Part shown: in pieces, positions 12,341-23,860 of the stretch
How the letters are laid out: each line of letters starts with the position of its first letter
Numbering within the stretch: position 1 is the stretch's first letter
From: Poa pratensis
Lineage: Eukaryota; Streptophyta; Magnoliopsida; Poales; Poaceae
Length of the DNA stretch: 64,000 nucleotides
Direction: 5' to 3'
NCBI GenBank assembly: GCA_947311845.1
Contig: CAMZMU010000111.1
Coordinates: forward strand, 19,620,321 to 19,684,320
The notes under the pieces: generated by a model
What the model was told of the DNA's origin: nothing
Databases searched by the model: none
What the model saw: only the letters and a program-made list of their open reading frames with translations
Translations under genes and position numbers: made by a program

Positions 12341-12863
12341 GCCCGTGATACGTCTCAAACGTATCTACAATTTTTAATGTTCCATGCATGTTTTATACCA
12401 AATGCTACATGTTTTATTTACATTATATATCATTTTTATGCATTTTCTGGAACTAACCTATTAACAAGATGCCACAATGCCAATTCCTGTTTTATGCTGT
12501 CTTTTTGTTTCAGAAAAGCTAGTCGGGAAATATTCTCGGAATTGGACGAAAATCTATGGGGACAAGTTTTTCATCGACACGAAGACGAAGTCAAAAGGGC
12601 AGCCGAGGAGGCGACCCAGGGGGACCAGACGCCACCTCGGCGCGGCAGAAGGTGGAGCTGTGCCGAGGTGTCATCTGGCCGCCTCGGGTGCCCCCCAGCG
12701 CCGCCTCTTCGCCTATATATTCCCCTCGTCCAGAAAACCCTAAAGACCCGATTAGAAATCCACGAAAAGTTCCGTCGCCGCTGTCGCCTTCAACCCTAAT
12801 TCGGGAGGGTTTTGCAGCTCTTCCCGGCACCCTGCCCGAGAGGGAGATCATCGCAGGAGGGAT

Positions 12864-14384
12864 TGATGCATGTAAAATGCATACATGAACTTTGCATTAT
12901 ATTACTTATATTTCAATCATATTTGCATCATATAAGGGTTATATCATTGTTTTATATTGATTTTGGGAATATTTCACAGTTTCCCTATTTTTCTGGAATT
13001 AACCCTGCACTGGCAGAAAACCCTATTTTCTATATTTTGATGTTTCAGGGACCCAAACGACGTCCAAATGACCTAATATTTCACGGGATCAGTTTTTGGA
13101 AGGAACAAAGCGTAGGAGCGAAGGAAGCGAAAACGGAGACCCGAGGGCCAAAGAGGTGGGCCCACGCGGCCAGATTCCTTGGCCGCGTGGGACCCCCTAT
13201 CTGGGCCTCGAGCCTCCGATGCCGTCGATCTTCGTCCCCGTGCCTTCGTCTTGACCTAAAAACGACTATAAAAATAGTCCCCCGACGGCTTTCGGAAGGG
13301 AGCGCCGCAGAAACACAAAACCACGAAACAGAAGACCTGGAGCTGCAGATTGGAGGGGGAAAACTCCGGCGGGGCGCTGCCGGGGTGGTCTCCATCTTCT
13401 CCAACATCTCCACCATCATCACCATGATGAAGGGGGAGTAGTCCACCCCCTGGACTTTGGGTTTGTGGTGGTAACTTGATCTAATCTCTCTATGTATGAT
13501 CATTGTTGAAGTCCATATGATGTGCCTTGCATAAGTATGGATCTATCTATGTAATTCCTATGGTGGATATTGTGGTATGAGATGATATTTGTTATGCATT
13601 TACCGTTGTGTTGGATCTTTTATGACTTGTCATACTTTGGAGATATTCTATGATGCATGTGATGGTTCGATTTATGCATAATGCCTTGTTTATCCATGTC
13701 ATGAGGTGATTGACACCACCAAGTGTAGATAGATGAGAGAGATGTGGTCATGCACACGAAATATGAATCATTGCACTAGTGTTTAGAATATTGTCCATTA
13801 TGAAGTATGATGTATGTAGGTACGGGATGGCCGATGTGACAACGGCATATGTATTGAGTGACACAATACAGCCCAACATCCTTTATCTGGGGGTAAAAAG
13901 GAAGAAGTATGATGTGGGAGTGACAACAAACCACGCTAGCCTTACGAGGGTGACCTAGCAACACAAATGATTATTTTCTTTCAACTATGTGTTTTAGGAC
14001 ATGTAGCCGTCATAGAAGTTTACCATTAAAGCATGACAATTGTGTGTACTTTTTATCTATAACATGATAATCACCATAGATGGGAGAGAGGATTGAGTGA
14101 ACCCATGAACCCATGTCCATTGTTCCTATAAGAGAAAACCTTTGTCTTGTCCTCTTGCATTGAAGAGGATTGGGACACTTTTACATTCTTGTTTTGTTAC
14201 ATTAAACTTCCATCCATTAAATCAACCATCTTGTTCTTTAAACTTGTTTAGTGCATAATCAACTAAAACTTGTGACACTTTAGTTGTAGGGAATAGATAA
14301 CTTTTCCTTCTTGCTCCTGCGGATCGATACCCTACTTCCACATTGAGAGGTGCTACAGTGATCCCCTGCTCTTGGGGGTTATCA
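12864..14384 (+). repeat. 5' LTR of element A
   Basis: Begins TGATGCATGTAAAATGCATA and ends GGGGGTTATCA. The termini TGAT...ATCA are short inverted repeats. It contains a TATA-like promoter at 13267. An open frame of about 200 codons (12812-13441) is a chance frame through the R/U5-like GC-rich part and is not a gene. Confidence 0.92.
13267..13274 (+). promoter_or_regulatory. TATA box in 5' LTR of element A
   Basis: TATAAAAA inside ACGACTATAAAAATAGTCCC is followed by a GC-rich leader. The same box is at 18994-19001 in the 3' LTR. The position, about 400 bp into the LTR, fits a U3 promoter. Confidence 0.6.
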
Positions 14385-14394
14385 AGTACTTTTC

Positions 14395-14411
14395 TGGCGC
14401 CGTTGCCGGGG
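14395..14411 (+). promoter_or_regulatory. primer-binding site (tRNA-Asp) of element A
   Basis: TGGCGCCGTTGCCGGGG starts 10 bases after the LTR end. It is complementary to the 3' end of plant tRNA-Asp (…CCCCGGCAACGGCGCCA). This is where minus-strand DNA synthesis would start. Confidence 0.9.
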
Positions 14412-14732
14412 AGCGTAGCGCTTAAGTTTCTATTCTTGTGTGCACTAGACTTTAGATTTATTTTATCTTGTTTTATATCTTACAATCACCTAAGCTTGGG
14501 GAGGTTGCACCTACGTGAGCATCATCTTATCCATCTTTACCTTCAAATCATTTTATTTTGTTTTGTTATTGTCTTGCATATTTCGGTTTGCATATTTTAT
14601 TTTCAGTTTTGCATTTTGTGTTGCATTGGTTATTTCGGTTTGCATTGTTCAGTATCATTTTATTTTCAGTTTTCATCTAAAAACTTAAAATCCATAAAAA
14701 TTAAGTGTTGCTTTTGATTTGTGTTTCAAGCT

Positions 14733-16208
14733 ATGGAGGAAGGTTATGTCAAAACTATTGGAGCTTACTATGAATATCGATCTACCAAAGAAGGAAATAG
14801 AATGCTTGAATTGCTTGAACATCTCGATGATATGGCTATTGAGTTTTGTGAATTACATGATGTAACTTGCTGCTTTAGAAAAGACTATAAACACTCTCCC
14901 TATCAATGTAAGCACAACAGTGATCCTCTAATTGCTTGTTATCGTGAAAATAAATTTTCATGCCCTGATATAGAACAAGTTGAGAAATATATTGCTTATG
15001 TTGCAGCCCATGAAATAGACTTTCTTATTGATAATTTTTTTGCAACTAGTCATGAAGCTCGTGTAATGAAAGGACACATTTCTATTCTTCTCCAACTTTG
15101 CAAAAAAGAGTTTAGTGATAATGTTTATGTTAAAGAAAGAATTCTTGCTGCCATGGAAAGTACTAATATTTTGCAGGAAAAGGATAATGAAAACATAAGC
15201 TTGGAAGAGGAAGTATGTGAAGAGGAGATTGAAATGGATGTGTTCCAACCTAAGCTTGGGGAAGAATTGGATCTCCCAACTTCACCATCAACATTTGATA
15301 GTAGCACTCAAACTCAAAAGTCTTTTGTTATTTATGAAAACCCATGTTATGATGAGTGTCAAACTAAAAATTCTATGGTCCTATATGATAACTCATGCTA
15401 TTATGATGAAACTAATAATGCTCCTTTACTTTCTATTAATGCTACTAGTGAACTTATTGATGATAATGAGGAGTATTGCTTAAATATGCTATATGATAAT
15501 GCTTTAGATGATGGTCCTATGCTTATTGATAAACCTCCATGTTTAGTTGTTACTAAATTATGTGAGGATAAAAATGATATACTTGCTGTTTGTGATGTTA
15601 CTCTTACTCATGAGAGTCCTACTTTGTTTCTGGATTCTCCTAATTACACCATAGAGGAGAAATTTGCTTATGTTGAGAAATACTTATGTGGTTTGCAATT
15701 ACCTTTAGTTCCAAATCTTTGTTGCAACCATGATATTAAACTTGATATTGATCTTAATAACTATTTTGAAAGAGGGAAGCATGCTAATGAATTCCATAAT
15801 AAATTTAATGATCCTCTTTATGTACCTAAATTATCTAAGTTGGATGAGTCCAATGGTTATATGGGTGAATTTACTTTTACTTCTTGCAACTATTATGAAA
15901 GAGGAGGTGATAAGAGCCCTCTTTATGTTGCTAATAACTATAAGTTGCAAGTATCTACTGTTAATATGCATTGGAAAATTTCTATTTATTGTGCTTCATT
16001 CATATACAAAATGCCAATGCATAGAAAGAAAGTTAGACTTTGTTGTTATTACTTTTGTGTTTTGTTTTTCTCTCTACTAGGTCTCAACTTGAATATTATT
16101 TTGATTGGATTGATAACACCATGGGACCCTGGTATTATGCATGAACACTTCTCAAGGAAGAGGGACACACCAAAGAACAAGCTCCCTCATGAGCTTCAAC
16201 CTTCATGA
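14733..16208 (+). CDS. unknown ORF of a non-autonomous LTR element (element A)
   Basis: A 491-codon open frame starts at the first ATG after the leader; the frame is open for four more codons upstream but without an ATG. The protein is acidic and Asn/Asp/Tyr-rich. The N-terminal part has a Cys cluster (C39, C46, C47, C59) in the pattern CC...H-x-P-x-Q-C. The middle repeats a Y(E/D)N-x-C-Y motif (IYENPCYDE, LYDNSCYYDE, LYDNALDDGP). The C-terminal third has two NY(F/Y)ERG...PLYV blocks and then two hydrophobic segments either side of KMPMHRKKVR. No gag, protease, polymerase or envelope domain is recognisable. The related ORF at 51091-52332 keeps the same landmarks, so it is a real conserved frame. 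Function unknown; it could be a gag-like packaging protein or a membrane-associated protein. Confidence 0.7.
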   Translation: MEEGYVKTIGAYYEYRSTKEGNRMLELLEHLDDMAIEFCELHDVTCCFRKDYKHSPYQCKHNSDPLIACYRENKFSCPDIEQVEKYIAYVAAHEIDFLIDNFFATSHEARVMKGHISILLQLCKKEFSDNVYVKERILAAMESTNILQEKDNENISLEEEVCEEEIEMDVFQPKLGEELDLPTSPSTFDSSTQTQKSFVIYENPCYDECQTKNSMVLYDNSCYYDETNNAPLLSINATSELIDDNEEYCLNMLYDNALDDGPMLIDKPPCLVVTKLCEDKNDILAVCDVTLTHESPTLFLDSPNYTIEEKFAYVEKYLCGLQLPLVPNLCCNHDIKLDIDLNNYFERGKHANEFHNKFNDPLYVPKLSKLDESNGYMGEFTFTSCNYYERGGDKSPLYVANNYKLQVSTVNMHWKISIYCASFIYKMPMHRKKVRLCCYYFCVLFFSLLGLNLNIILIGLITPWDPGIMHEHFSRKRDTPKNKLPHELQPS

Positions 16209-18576
16209 TCACCAAAGTAAGAAGCCTAGCTACATGGCTATAAAGAAAGCGCTTTACGGGAGGCAACCCGGTTGTTTTTATTTTTGATTTTCTTTGTGTC
16301 CTCTTGCTGTAACAAGAGACTTAGTTTTTAGTTTTGTTTCTGGAATTTTTAATAAAGTGCCAAGTTTTACCTATTTTGGCTTGAAAAAGTTGCTTTTTGC
16401 ATTCGGAGATTTATTCCAGCACGAATCTGTGCACGGTATGATTTTTCATTCCTATTTGTGACTCCGAATGAGCTGAAATTTGAACTGTAGTTGCAACTTT
16501 TCATCCTCTGTAAGCGTGAATTTTTTCAGATTTTTTCGACATATTTAAGTAGGGTAGAAAAATGCGTTTTGCTGCTGCTGTTTTTCTGGACAGATTCTGT
16601 CCCATTTTGTTTGATGCATTCTTTGAACTTTTAACTTGAATTTTTTATCCAATTGAGTTTATAAGTAGGCATACAACATTATACACTTTCTGGACATTCA
16701 TATGAATTTTTGTTTAAGGATTTTATGCAGCAAGCAATTCATTTGTCTATCACTACTAATGTCACCCCACAGAAAAGAAATGGGAGAAACGGTGTTTTGA
16801 AGTTTTTTCACAGGGATTAGAGGAGATGCACCAAGAGTTATCCAAGGATGGTGAAGACCATAAGCTTGGGGATGTGAGACAACCCCACTGGACCAACACA
16901 CTCTCGGTTTGCACACGTCTAACTTCTGTTTTTCGATCAATGCACTTTATCGCATAAACTTGGAGCGTCTTTTATTTTTGTTATTTCGGTTTGGTTTTTA
17001 TTTGTGAGACCACCACTATCATTTATATATGAGAGAGCTACTGGAAATTTGGGTTGAATTAAGTTGGATGCTATTAAAAAGATTGGGAAAGGGATGTTTG
17101 AGTTGATTCAAAAAGATACATATAGTTGCATGATTCATGTGCTTTTTAATGAGTATTAATTTGCAAGTGTTTTATCAAGAGCTATCTTTTATTCATGTTT
17201 TGATGCTGAATGTTACTTTACTTTGTTTAACATGGATTGATTAGTTCTATGGACACTTATGCATGCATTTAGACGGTCAACTTTCTCCCTCTTGCTAGCC
17301 CAAAAATTCCAACAAGTAAAAACTTGTTTTCCAACACCTTCAACCAAAGTTTTTCCAGTGAGTCCACCATATCTACCTATTAGCTTTATGCTATTCCGAG
17401 TATGTTTATCATGTTATATTGTATTATCTATATTCTGAATTAAAATGCTTATGTTATTGATTGTTATGGGAAAAGTTGGTTAAAAAGCTCTCACGAACTT
17501 GATGCACACTTTACTTTTATTGCACTTAATAAACATGAACCATTGTGATTAAAATTATGAAGTTGTGAGCTTGACAAGAGTCTTGGTTGGGAGTTAGCTC
17601 ATATGTGCTGTCACATGGCAAGCTTTCAACGTGCTCTTAATTATATTTAGTTGATATCATGTACTTTTGTTTATGGATGCTTATCATGGTGCCAAATAAA
17701 TGCGGAAACTTAGTAAGTTTGAGGAGTTTGTATAAATGGCTAGAGAGACGCCTGGGCCGCTAACCTAAGCCATGCATCATTCATGGTGGAAATTTACAGC
17801 GTACCAAAGTGAACATTCAGTGATGCACGTCATAATAAAAAGCTATACAAATAGTAAATAAAAGAGTGCTGAGATTGTTCATTGTCTGTTTGTCTTGTCA
17901 TTTTGACATGGGCTAGTTTCCATGTCCTGAGGCAAGAGGTACCCCAGTTGACGCTCTTGATGACGCTATTATATTACTTACAATGACTTTAACTTGAACT
18001 TGCTTTGTGGCCCGAGTTGAGTAACACCGTGGTGTAGGTACTCGTATTCACGGGGCATGAGGCATTCAACCCATACTTTGTCAAGCACACTACTCATATT
18101 TGCTTTCACTTTAAACTTTAACCATTCAAGATGCTATGATAGGGGTAATGAGAGCTCCACACCAATGGATACCACATTGCAAACATTAACTTAAGTAGAA
18201 GCATTTGGAAGCTAGATGAAACTTATTCATGTTTTACCTCTACTTATTTATATATCTTTCCAAAGTGTCCACCTTTTATATTCAGATTTACAAGAATACT
18301 CTATGACCATTATAGGATGTTTTTACTTTTCATTATGCATACATTTGGTCCATAGTACTTTCTTCTATGTTACACTTTGTGAATTATCATTGAACATCCT
18401 TACATTGAATATTTGATATCACTTCATAATCTATCTTGTATATTGCTATTCCTTTGAAGAATGAATCATTTGACTCTATGTAGCAATAGTAATCATCTTT
18501 GATATCCATTGATAGTATTAAAAAGCAAAGTCCATGTTAGTTTTATCACCTTCATACTCGAGGACGAGTATAGGTT
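16209..18576 (+). other. non-coding internal region of element A
   Basis: 2.4 kb between the ORF and the polypurine tract. I see no open frame with domain character and no pol remnants. ATTCGGAGATTTATTCCAGC and similar stretches are typical untranslated filler of non-autonomous elements. Confidence 0.6.
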
Positions 18577-18590
18577 AAGCTTGGGGATGT
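18577..18590 (+). promoter_or_regulatory. polypurine tract of element A
   Basis: AAGCTTGGGGATGT directly before the 3' LTR. It follows CTCGAGGACGAGTATAGGTT, a context shared with element B at 48446 and following (minus strand). It is the likely plus-strand primer. Confidence 0.8.
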
Positions 18591-21500
18591 TGATGCATGT
18601 AAAATGCATACATGAACTTTGCATTATATTACTTATATTTCAATCATATTTGCATCATATAAGGGTTATATCATTGTTTTATATTGATTTTGGGAATATT
18701 TCACAGTTTCCCTATTTTTCTGGAATTAACCCTGCACTGGCAGAAAACCCTATTTTCTATATTTTGATGTTTCAGGGACCCAAACGACGTCCAAATGACC
18801 TAATATTTCGGGATCATTTTTGGAAGGAACAAAGCGTAGGAGCGAAGGAAGCGAAAAACGGAGACCCGAGGGCCAAAAGAGGTGGGCCCACGCGGCCAGA
18901 TTCCTTGGCCGCGTGGGACCCCCTATCCTGGGCCTCGAGCCTCCGATGCCGTCGATCTTCGTCCCCGTGCCTTCGTCTTGACCTAAAAACGACTATAAAA
19001 ATAGTCCCCCGACGGCTTTCGGAAGGGAGCGCCGCAGAAACACAAAACCACGAAACAGAAGACCTGGAGCTGCAGATTGGAGGGGGAAAACTCCGGCGGG
19101 GCGCTGCCGGGGTGGTCTCCATCTTCTCCAACATCTCCACCATCATCACCATGATGAAGGGGGAGTAGTCCACCCCCTGGACTTTGGGTTTGTGGTGGTA
19201 ACTTGATCTAATCTCTCTATGTATGATCATTGTTGAAGTCCATATGATGTGCCTTGCATAAGTATGGATCTATCTATGTAATTCCTATGGTGGATATTGT
19301 GGTATGAGATGATATTTGTTATGCATTTACCGTTGTGTTGGATCTTTTATGACTTGTCATACTTTGGAGATATTCTATGATGCATGTGATGGTTCGATTT
19401 ATGCATAATGCCTTGTTTATCCATGTCATGAGGTGATTGACACCACCAAGTGTAGATAGATGAGAGAGATGTGGTCATGCACACGAAATATGAATCATTG
19501 CACTAGTGTTTAGAATATTGTCCATTATGAAGTATGATGTATGTAGGTACGGGATGGCCGATGTGACAACGGCATATGTATTGAGTGACACAATACAACC
19601 CAACATCCTTTATCTGGGGTAAAAAGGAAGAAGTATGATGTGGGAGTGACAACAAACCACGCTAGCCTTACGAGGGTGACCTAGCAACACAAATGATTAT
19701 TTTCTTTCAACTATGTGTTTTAGGACATGTAGCCGTCTGATACGTCTCAAACGTATCTATAATTTTTGATGTTCCATGCTTGTTTTATACCAATTGCTAC
19801 ATGTTTTGCATCTACTTTATATCACTTTTATACATTTTTTGGGACTAACCTATTAACAAGATGCCGAAGTGCCAGTTCCTATTTTCTGCTGTTTTTGTAT
19901 TCCAGAAAAGCTAGTCTGGAAATATTCTCGGAATTGGACGAAACTACACGGGAGTCCCTATTTTACCAGAACTCATCTGACGGACCAAAGAGGCGACGGA
20001 GAGGAGCCACGTGGGCCCCACACGCCAGGAGGGCGCGGTTCCCCCCTCTGCCGCGCCCTGGGGTGGTGTGGGCCCCACGGCCTCTCCAGCCGCCGCCCTT
20101 TCGCCTACTTATTCCCCCCGACGCGAAAACCCTAAGTACCTGAGCAAATATCCACGAAAAGTTCCAGAGACGCCGCCGTCATCAACCCTAGCTCGGGAGG
20201 GTTCAGAACCTCTTCCCGGCACCCAGCCGGAGAGGGGAATCGTCACCGGAGGCTTCTACATCGCCATGCCTGCCTCCGGAGTGATGCGTGAGTAGTACAT
20301 CCTTGGACTACGGGTCCATAGCAGTAGCTAGATGGTTGTCTCTCCACTTTGTGCCATCATGTTTAGATCTTGTGAGCTGCCCTACATGATCAAGATCATA
20401 TTATTGTAATGCTACATGTTGTGTTTGCTGGGATCCGATGAATATTGAATATTATGTCAAGTTGATTATCAATCTATCTTATATGTTATTTAAGATCTTG
20501 CATGCTTTTCGTTACTCGTAGATGCTTTGGCCAAGTAGATGCTTGTAACTCCAAGAGAGAGTATTTATGCTAGATAGTGGGTTCATGTCTCCGTTTAACC
20601 TGGGACAGTGACAGAAAGTTCTAAGGTTGTGGATGTGCTGTTGCCACTAGGGATAACCTAACGATGCTATGTCCACGGACATATGTGTTTGTTTACATTA
20701 CGCACTTTACTTAATGCAATTATCCGTTGCTTGCAACTTAATACCAATGGGGGACTCGGATGACAACCCGGCGGTGGATTATTAGTCATAGATACTGTTG
20801 GATAACGATCTATGTATTATGTCGTAATGCCCAATTAAATATCATAGTAGTCAACATGTCATGTATATGCATTGTCATGCGCTCACTATTCGTCAATTGC
20901 CCAGCTGTAATTTGTTCACCCAACATGTTAGTTATCTTTTATGGAGAGACACCACTAGTGAACTGTGGACCCCGGTCCATTCTTTTACACTGATTAAACA
21001 ACCACAAACTGCAAACTGTTCCTTTTTCATTCTCTGCAATTTAATACTCATTTTCCACACCATACGTTTAATCCTTTGTTTTCAGCAAGCCAGTGAGATT
21101 GACAACCTCACTGTTTCGTTGGGGCAAAGTAGTTTGATTGTGTTGTGTGCAGATTCCACGTCAACAGTCCAGACTCCCTGCGACAGCTATTTTTCTGGCG
21201 CCGTTGACAACCTTCTGAAGAGTTGCTGCTCCTACTGGTTCGATAACCTTGGTTTCTTTCTGAGGGAAAACTTGCTGCTGACTACATCATACCTCCTCTT
21301 GGGGTCTCCCAACGAACGTGTGTTTCACGTCATCACCGTCATAGAAGTTTACCATTAAAGCATGACAATTGTGTGTACTTTTTATCTATAACATGATAAT
21401 CAACATAGAGGGAAGAGAGGATTGAGTGAACCCATGAACCCATGTCCATTGTTCCTATAAGAGAAAACCTTTGTCTTGTCCTCTTGCATTGAAGAGGATT

Positions 21501-21713
21501 GGGACACTTTTACATTCTTGTTTTGTTACATTAAACTTCCATCCATTAAATCAACCATCTTGTTCTTTAAACTTGTTTAGTGCAGAATCAACTAAAACTT
21601 GTGACACTTTAGTTGTAGGGAATAGATAACTTTTCCTTCTTGCTCCTGCGGATCGATACCCTACTTCCACATTGAGAGGTGCTACAGTGATCCCCTGCTC
21701 TTGGGGGTTATCA
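18591..21713 (+). repeat. 3' LTR of element A, interrupted
   Basis: Same start and end as the 5' LTR. Removing 19738-21340 (solo LTR plus one duplicated target copy) leaves 1520 bp. Differences from the 5' LTR are few, for example one-base length changes in short A, G and C runs near 18850-18930 and single substitutions near 19596 and 21585. Confidence 0.92.
19733..21340 (+). mobile_element. solo LTR of family B inside element A
   Basis: A 1598-bp LTR (19738-21335) starts TGATACGTCTCAAACGTATC and ends TTTCACGTCATCA, flanked by CCGTC at 19733-19737 and 21336-21340. It is nearly identical to the LTRs of the complete element at 46846-54230, read on the opposite strand. No internal sequence remains. 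Because it sits in element A's 3' LTR it is the youngest of the three insertions here. It includes TTTTTCTGGCGCCGTTG at about 21190-21206, a piece of the tRNA-Asp primer site inside the LTR. Confidence 0.95.
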
Positions 21714-22799
21714 GGGATCTACACCACCATGCCCGCCTCCGGACAGATGCGTAACTAGTTCATCCTTGGACTACGGGTCCATAGCAGTAGCTAGATGGTT
21801 GTCTTTCCACTTTGTGCTATTATGTTTAGATCTTGTGAGCTGCCTAACATGATCAAGATCATCTTTATGTAATGCTACATGTTGTGTTTGCTGGGATCCG
21901 ATGAATTGTAAAGTTATGATAAAGTTGTTCATCTATTTATCTCTATGTTTTATTTATGTTCTTGCATGCTCTCCGATGCTAGTAGATATTTTGGCCAAGT
22001 AGATGCTAGTGTCTCCAAGAGGGAGTATTTATGCTAGATAGTTCGTTCATGTCTCTAGAAACCTGGGCTCGAACGACATAAACGACTAAGATTGTGGATG
22101 TGTTGTTTCCACTAGGAAGAAAACAACTTTGCTATGTCTACTTGTCATTTGCATTGTTTACATTACACACTTTGCTTATTGCGATAATCTGTTACTTGCA
22201 ACTTAATATACCTGCGGGAGACACGGAAGTTATTTCGCAGGTGGATTATTAGTCATAGATGCAGCTAGCAAGCGGTCTATGTATTTTGTTGTAATGCCCA
22301 ATAAATACTACAATGAACATTGTATTGTCATAATATGCATTGTCGTGCCCTTGCTATTTGTCAATTGTCCAGCTGTAATTTGTTTACCCAACATGCCTGT
22401 TATATGTTTATGGAGAGACACCTCTAGTGAACTGTGGACCCTGCTCCATTCTTTTACACTGATAAAAATAACATTTCCAACACGTTCTACACTCATTTGC
22501 TCGTTGTTTATTTTTGCATTTATATTTATTTTCCACACCATACGTTTAATCCTTTGTATTCAGCAAGCCGGAGAGATTGACAACCTTCCTGTTTCGTTGG
22601 GGCAAAGTAATTTGATTGTGTTGTGTGCATGTCCACGTCAACATCATTTCAACGTCGCTGTTGACACCGTGTTGAAGGTCTTCCAATTCCTACTGGTTCG
22701 ATAACCTTGGTAAATTTTAAGGGAAAATTGCTGCTGCACTACTTCATACCTTCCTCTTGGGGTCTCCCAACGAACGTGTGTTTCCACGTCATCAGCACG

Positions 22800-23860
22800 C
22801 ATCCACCTGTATAACTAACCACCGTCACAGAGCCACACATCAGCCTATGCGCACGAGGAACAACCCCAAGGCGAGATTGTCCCGCGAGCATCCGCCGCCG
22901 GATCTGACTCATCCGCTCTCGCCTGCTAATGGGCCCGACGCACGCTGTCAACTGACACCAGTGAGGCGCGCAAGCATGTGGGCAACAACTGGCCATTGTC
23001 GGCTGATTTTTGCCTCCTAGTCATTCGGCGAACGAACTTCGGAGTTCCAGTGGTGCCTCCGCTCAGCGGCTAGGCACATCTCGCCGCCATTTGCAACTAG
23101 CGGGCAGCTTTGCTGCCAGTGGAACGAGACCATCCCTAGAAAGCCGAGGACGTGGCTCTTTGGGACCGACACATGGAGCTGGAGTATGAGTACCGACTCT
23201 ACACCTTCTTCGCCACCAAGTGCGAGCCACCAACATTATGGTTTTCTTCGGGCGATGGCCTCTCCTTTGTTGACTCCAAAGACAGCGCAGAGAACTCCAA
23301 CGAGATGGGTGGTCCACCTCCCACTGCCACCATGTCGTCTGTGTGGTGATCATCACTGGTTCCGATGAACCCTAATTTTAGTTTAGTTAAGTTTGTATTT
23401 ATGTAATGTTTGAATATGTTTGGATTGTGCCGGTGTAAGTTTATGTTAAGTTTACGTTTTAATTTATGTGTAATGTGTAGGTTAAGTCTATATTTAAATG
23501 AATATGTTTGGTTTCGTTTTGTTCCTAAGTTCAATTATTTTTTCTTGAAACTAATCATATTGGGAACGCGGGGCAACGACCCAATACGCTGACAACATTG
23601 GTCCGGGGCTCCGGGCTTTGAACAGGGTCATCGGGCACAATATTGCGAGCACCACGGTCCACGGGAGATGCTCTCATGATGGGTCTGTGAGGCGGCAGCG
23701 ATGACGCAGGCGGAAGCTGGTCGAGTTGTAAATTTTTGTCCCGCCAAGTTTCGGAGCGTTTTGTGTACACTTTCAAGTTTCAGTTCCTCACGCAAGTCAA
23801 AAAGAAAATTGTGTTTATTTTTTCTTATGAGAAAAAAAAGTTGTGGTCATGCGAACGGTG
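22800..23860. other. intergenic, GC-rich then AT-rich, no gene recognised
   Basis: 22800-23370 is GC-rich with short open frames (for example DRHMELEYEYRLYTFFATK near 23163-23220) that look like a decayed coding fragment of unknown origin. 23370-23560 is T/A-rich with repeated TTTATG/TTAAGTTT. No domain or boundary found. Confidence 0.35.

Larger units (their letters stand above)
12859..21718 (+). mobile_element. complete non-autonomous LTR retrotransposon (element A)
   Basis: The element is 12864-21713 with GGGAT duplicated at 12859-12863 and 21714-21718. It has 1521-bp and 1520-bp LTRs (the latter interrupted by a solo LTR), a primer site complementary to tRNA-Asp at 14395-14411, a polypurine tract at 18577-18590, and a single unknown ORF. 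There is no gag zinc knuckle, protease, reverse transcriptase, RNase H or integrase, so it must be moved by another element's enzymes. The two LTRs differ only at scattered single bases and short indels, which indicates a fairly recent insertion. Its size and structure fit the LARD class. Confidence 0.93.
12341..22799 (+). mobile_element. old solo LTR (family B-like), split by a later insertion
   Basis: The LTR starts TGATACGTCTCAAACGTATC at 12346, runs to 12863, resumes at 21719 and ends CACGTCATCA at 22794, giving about 1594 bp after removing the inserted element. Ends are TG...CA. It is flanked by GCCCG (12341-12345) and GCACG (22795-22799), a 5-bp duplication with one mismatch. No internal domain, primer site or second LTR is attached, so it is a solo LTR left by unequal recombination. 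It is the same family as, but clearly more diverged than, the LTRs at 19738-21335 and 46846-54230. CGCCTATATATTCCCC near 12709-12724 is a likely TATA region. Confidence 0.9.

Noticed and set aside
12812..13441. 209-codon ORF, and its near copy at 18509-19168
   Set aside because: Runs across the LTR of element A and is present in both LTRs; low-complexity and chance frame.
14395..14411. tRNA-Asp-like word as a possible tRNA gene
   Set aside because: Only the 3' end complement is present next to an LTR; it is a primer-binding site.
20861..21358. 165-codon ORF with copies on the minus strand at 46975 and 52750
   Set aside because: Lies inside the family B LTR in all three places; LTR sequence, not a host gene.
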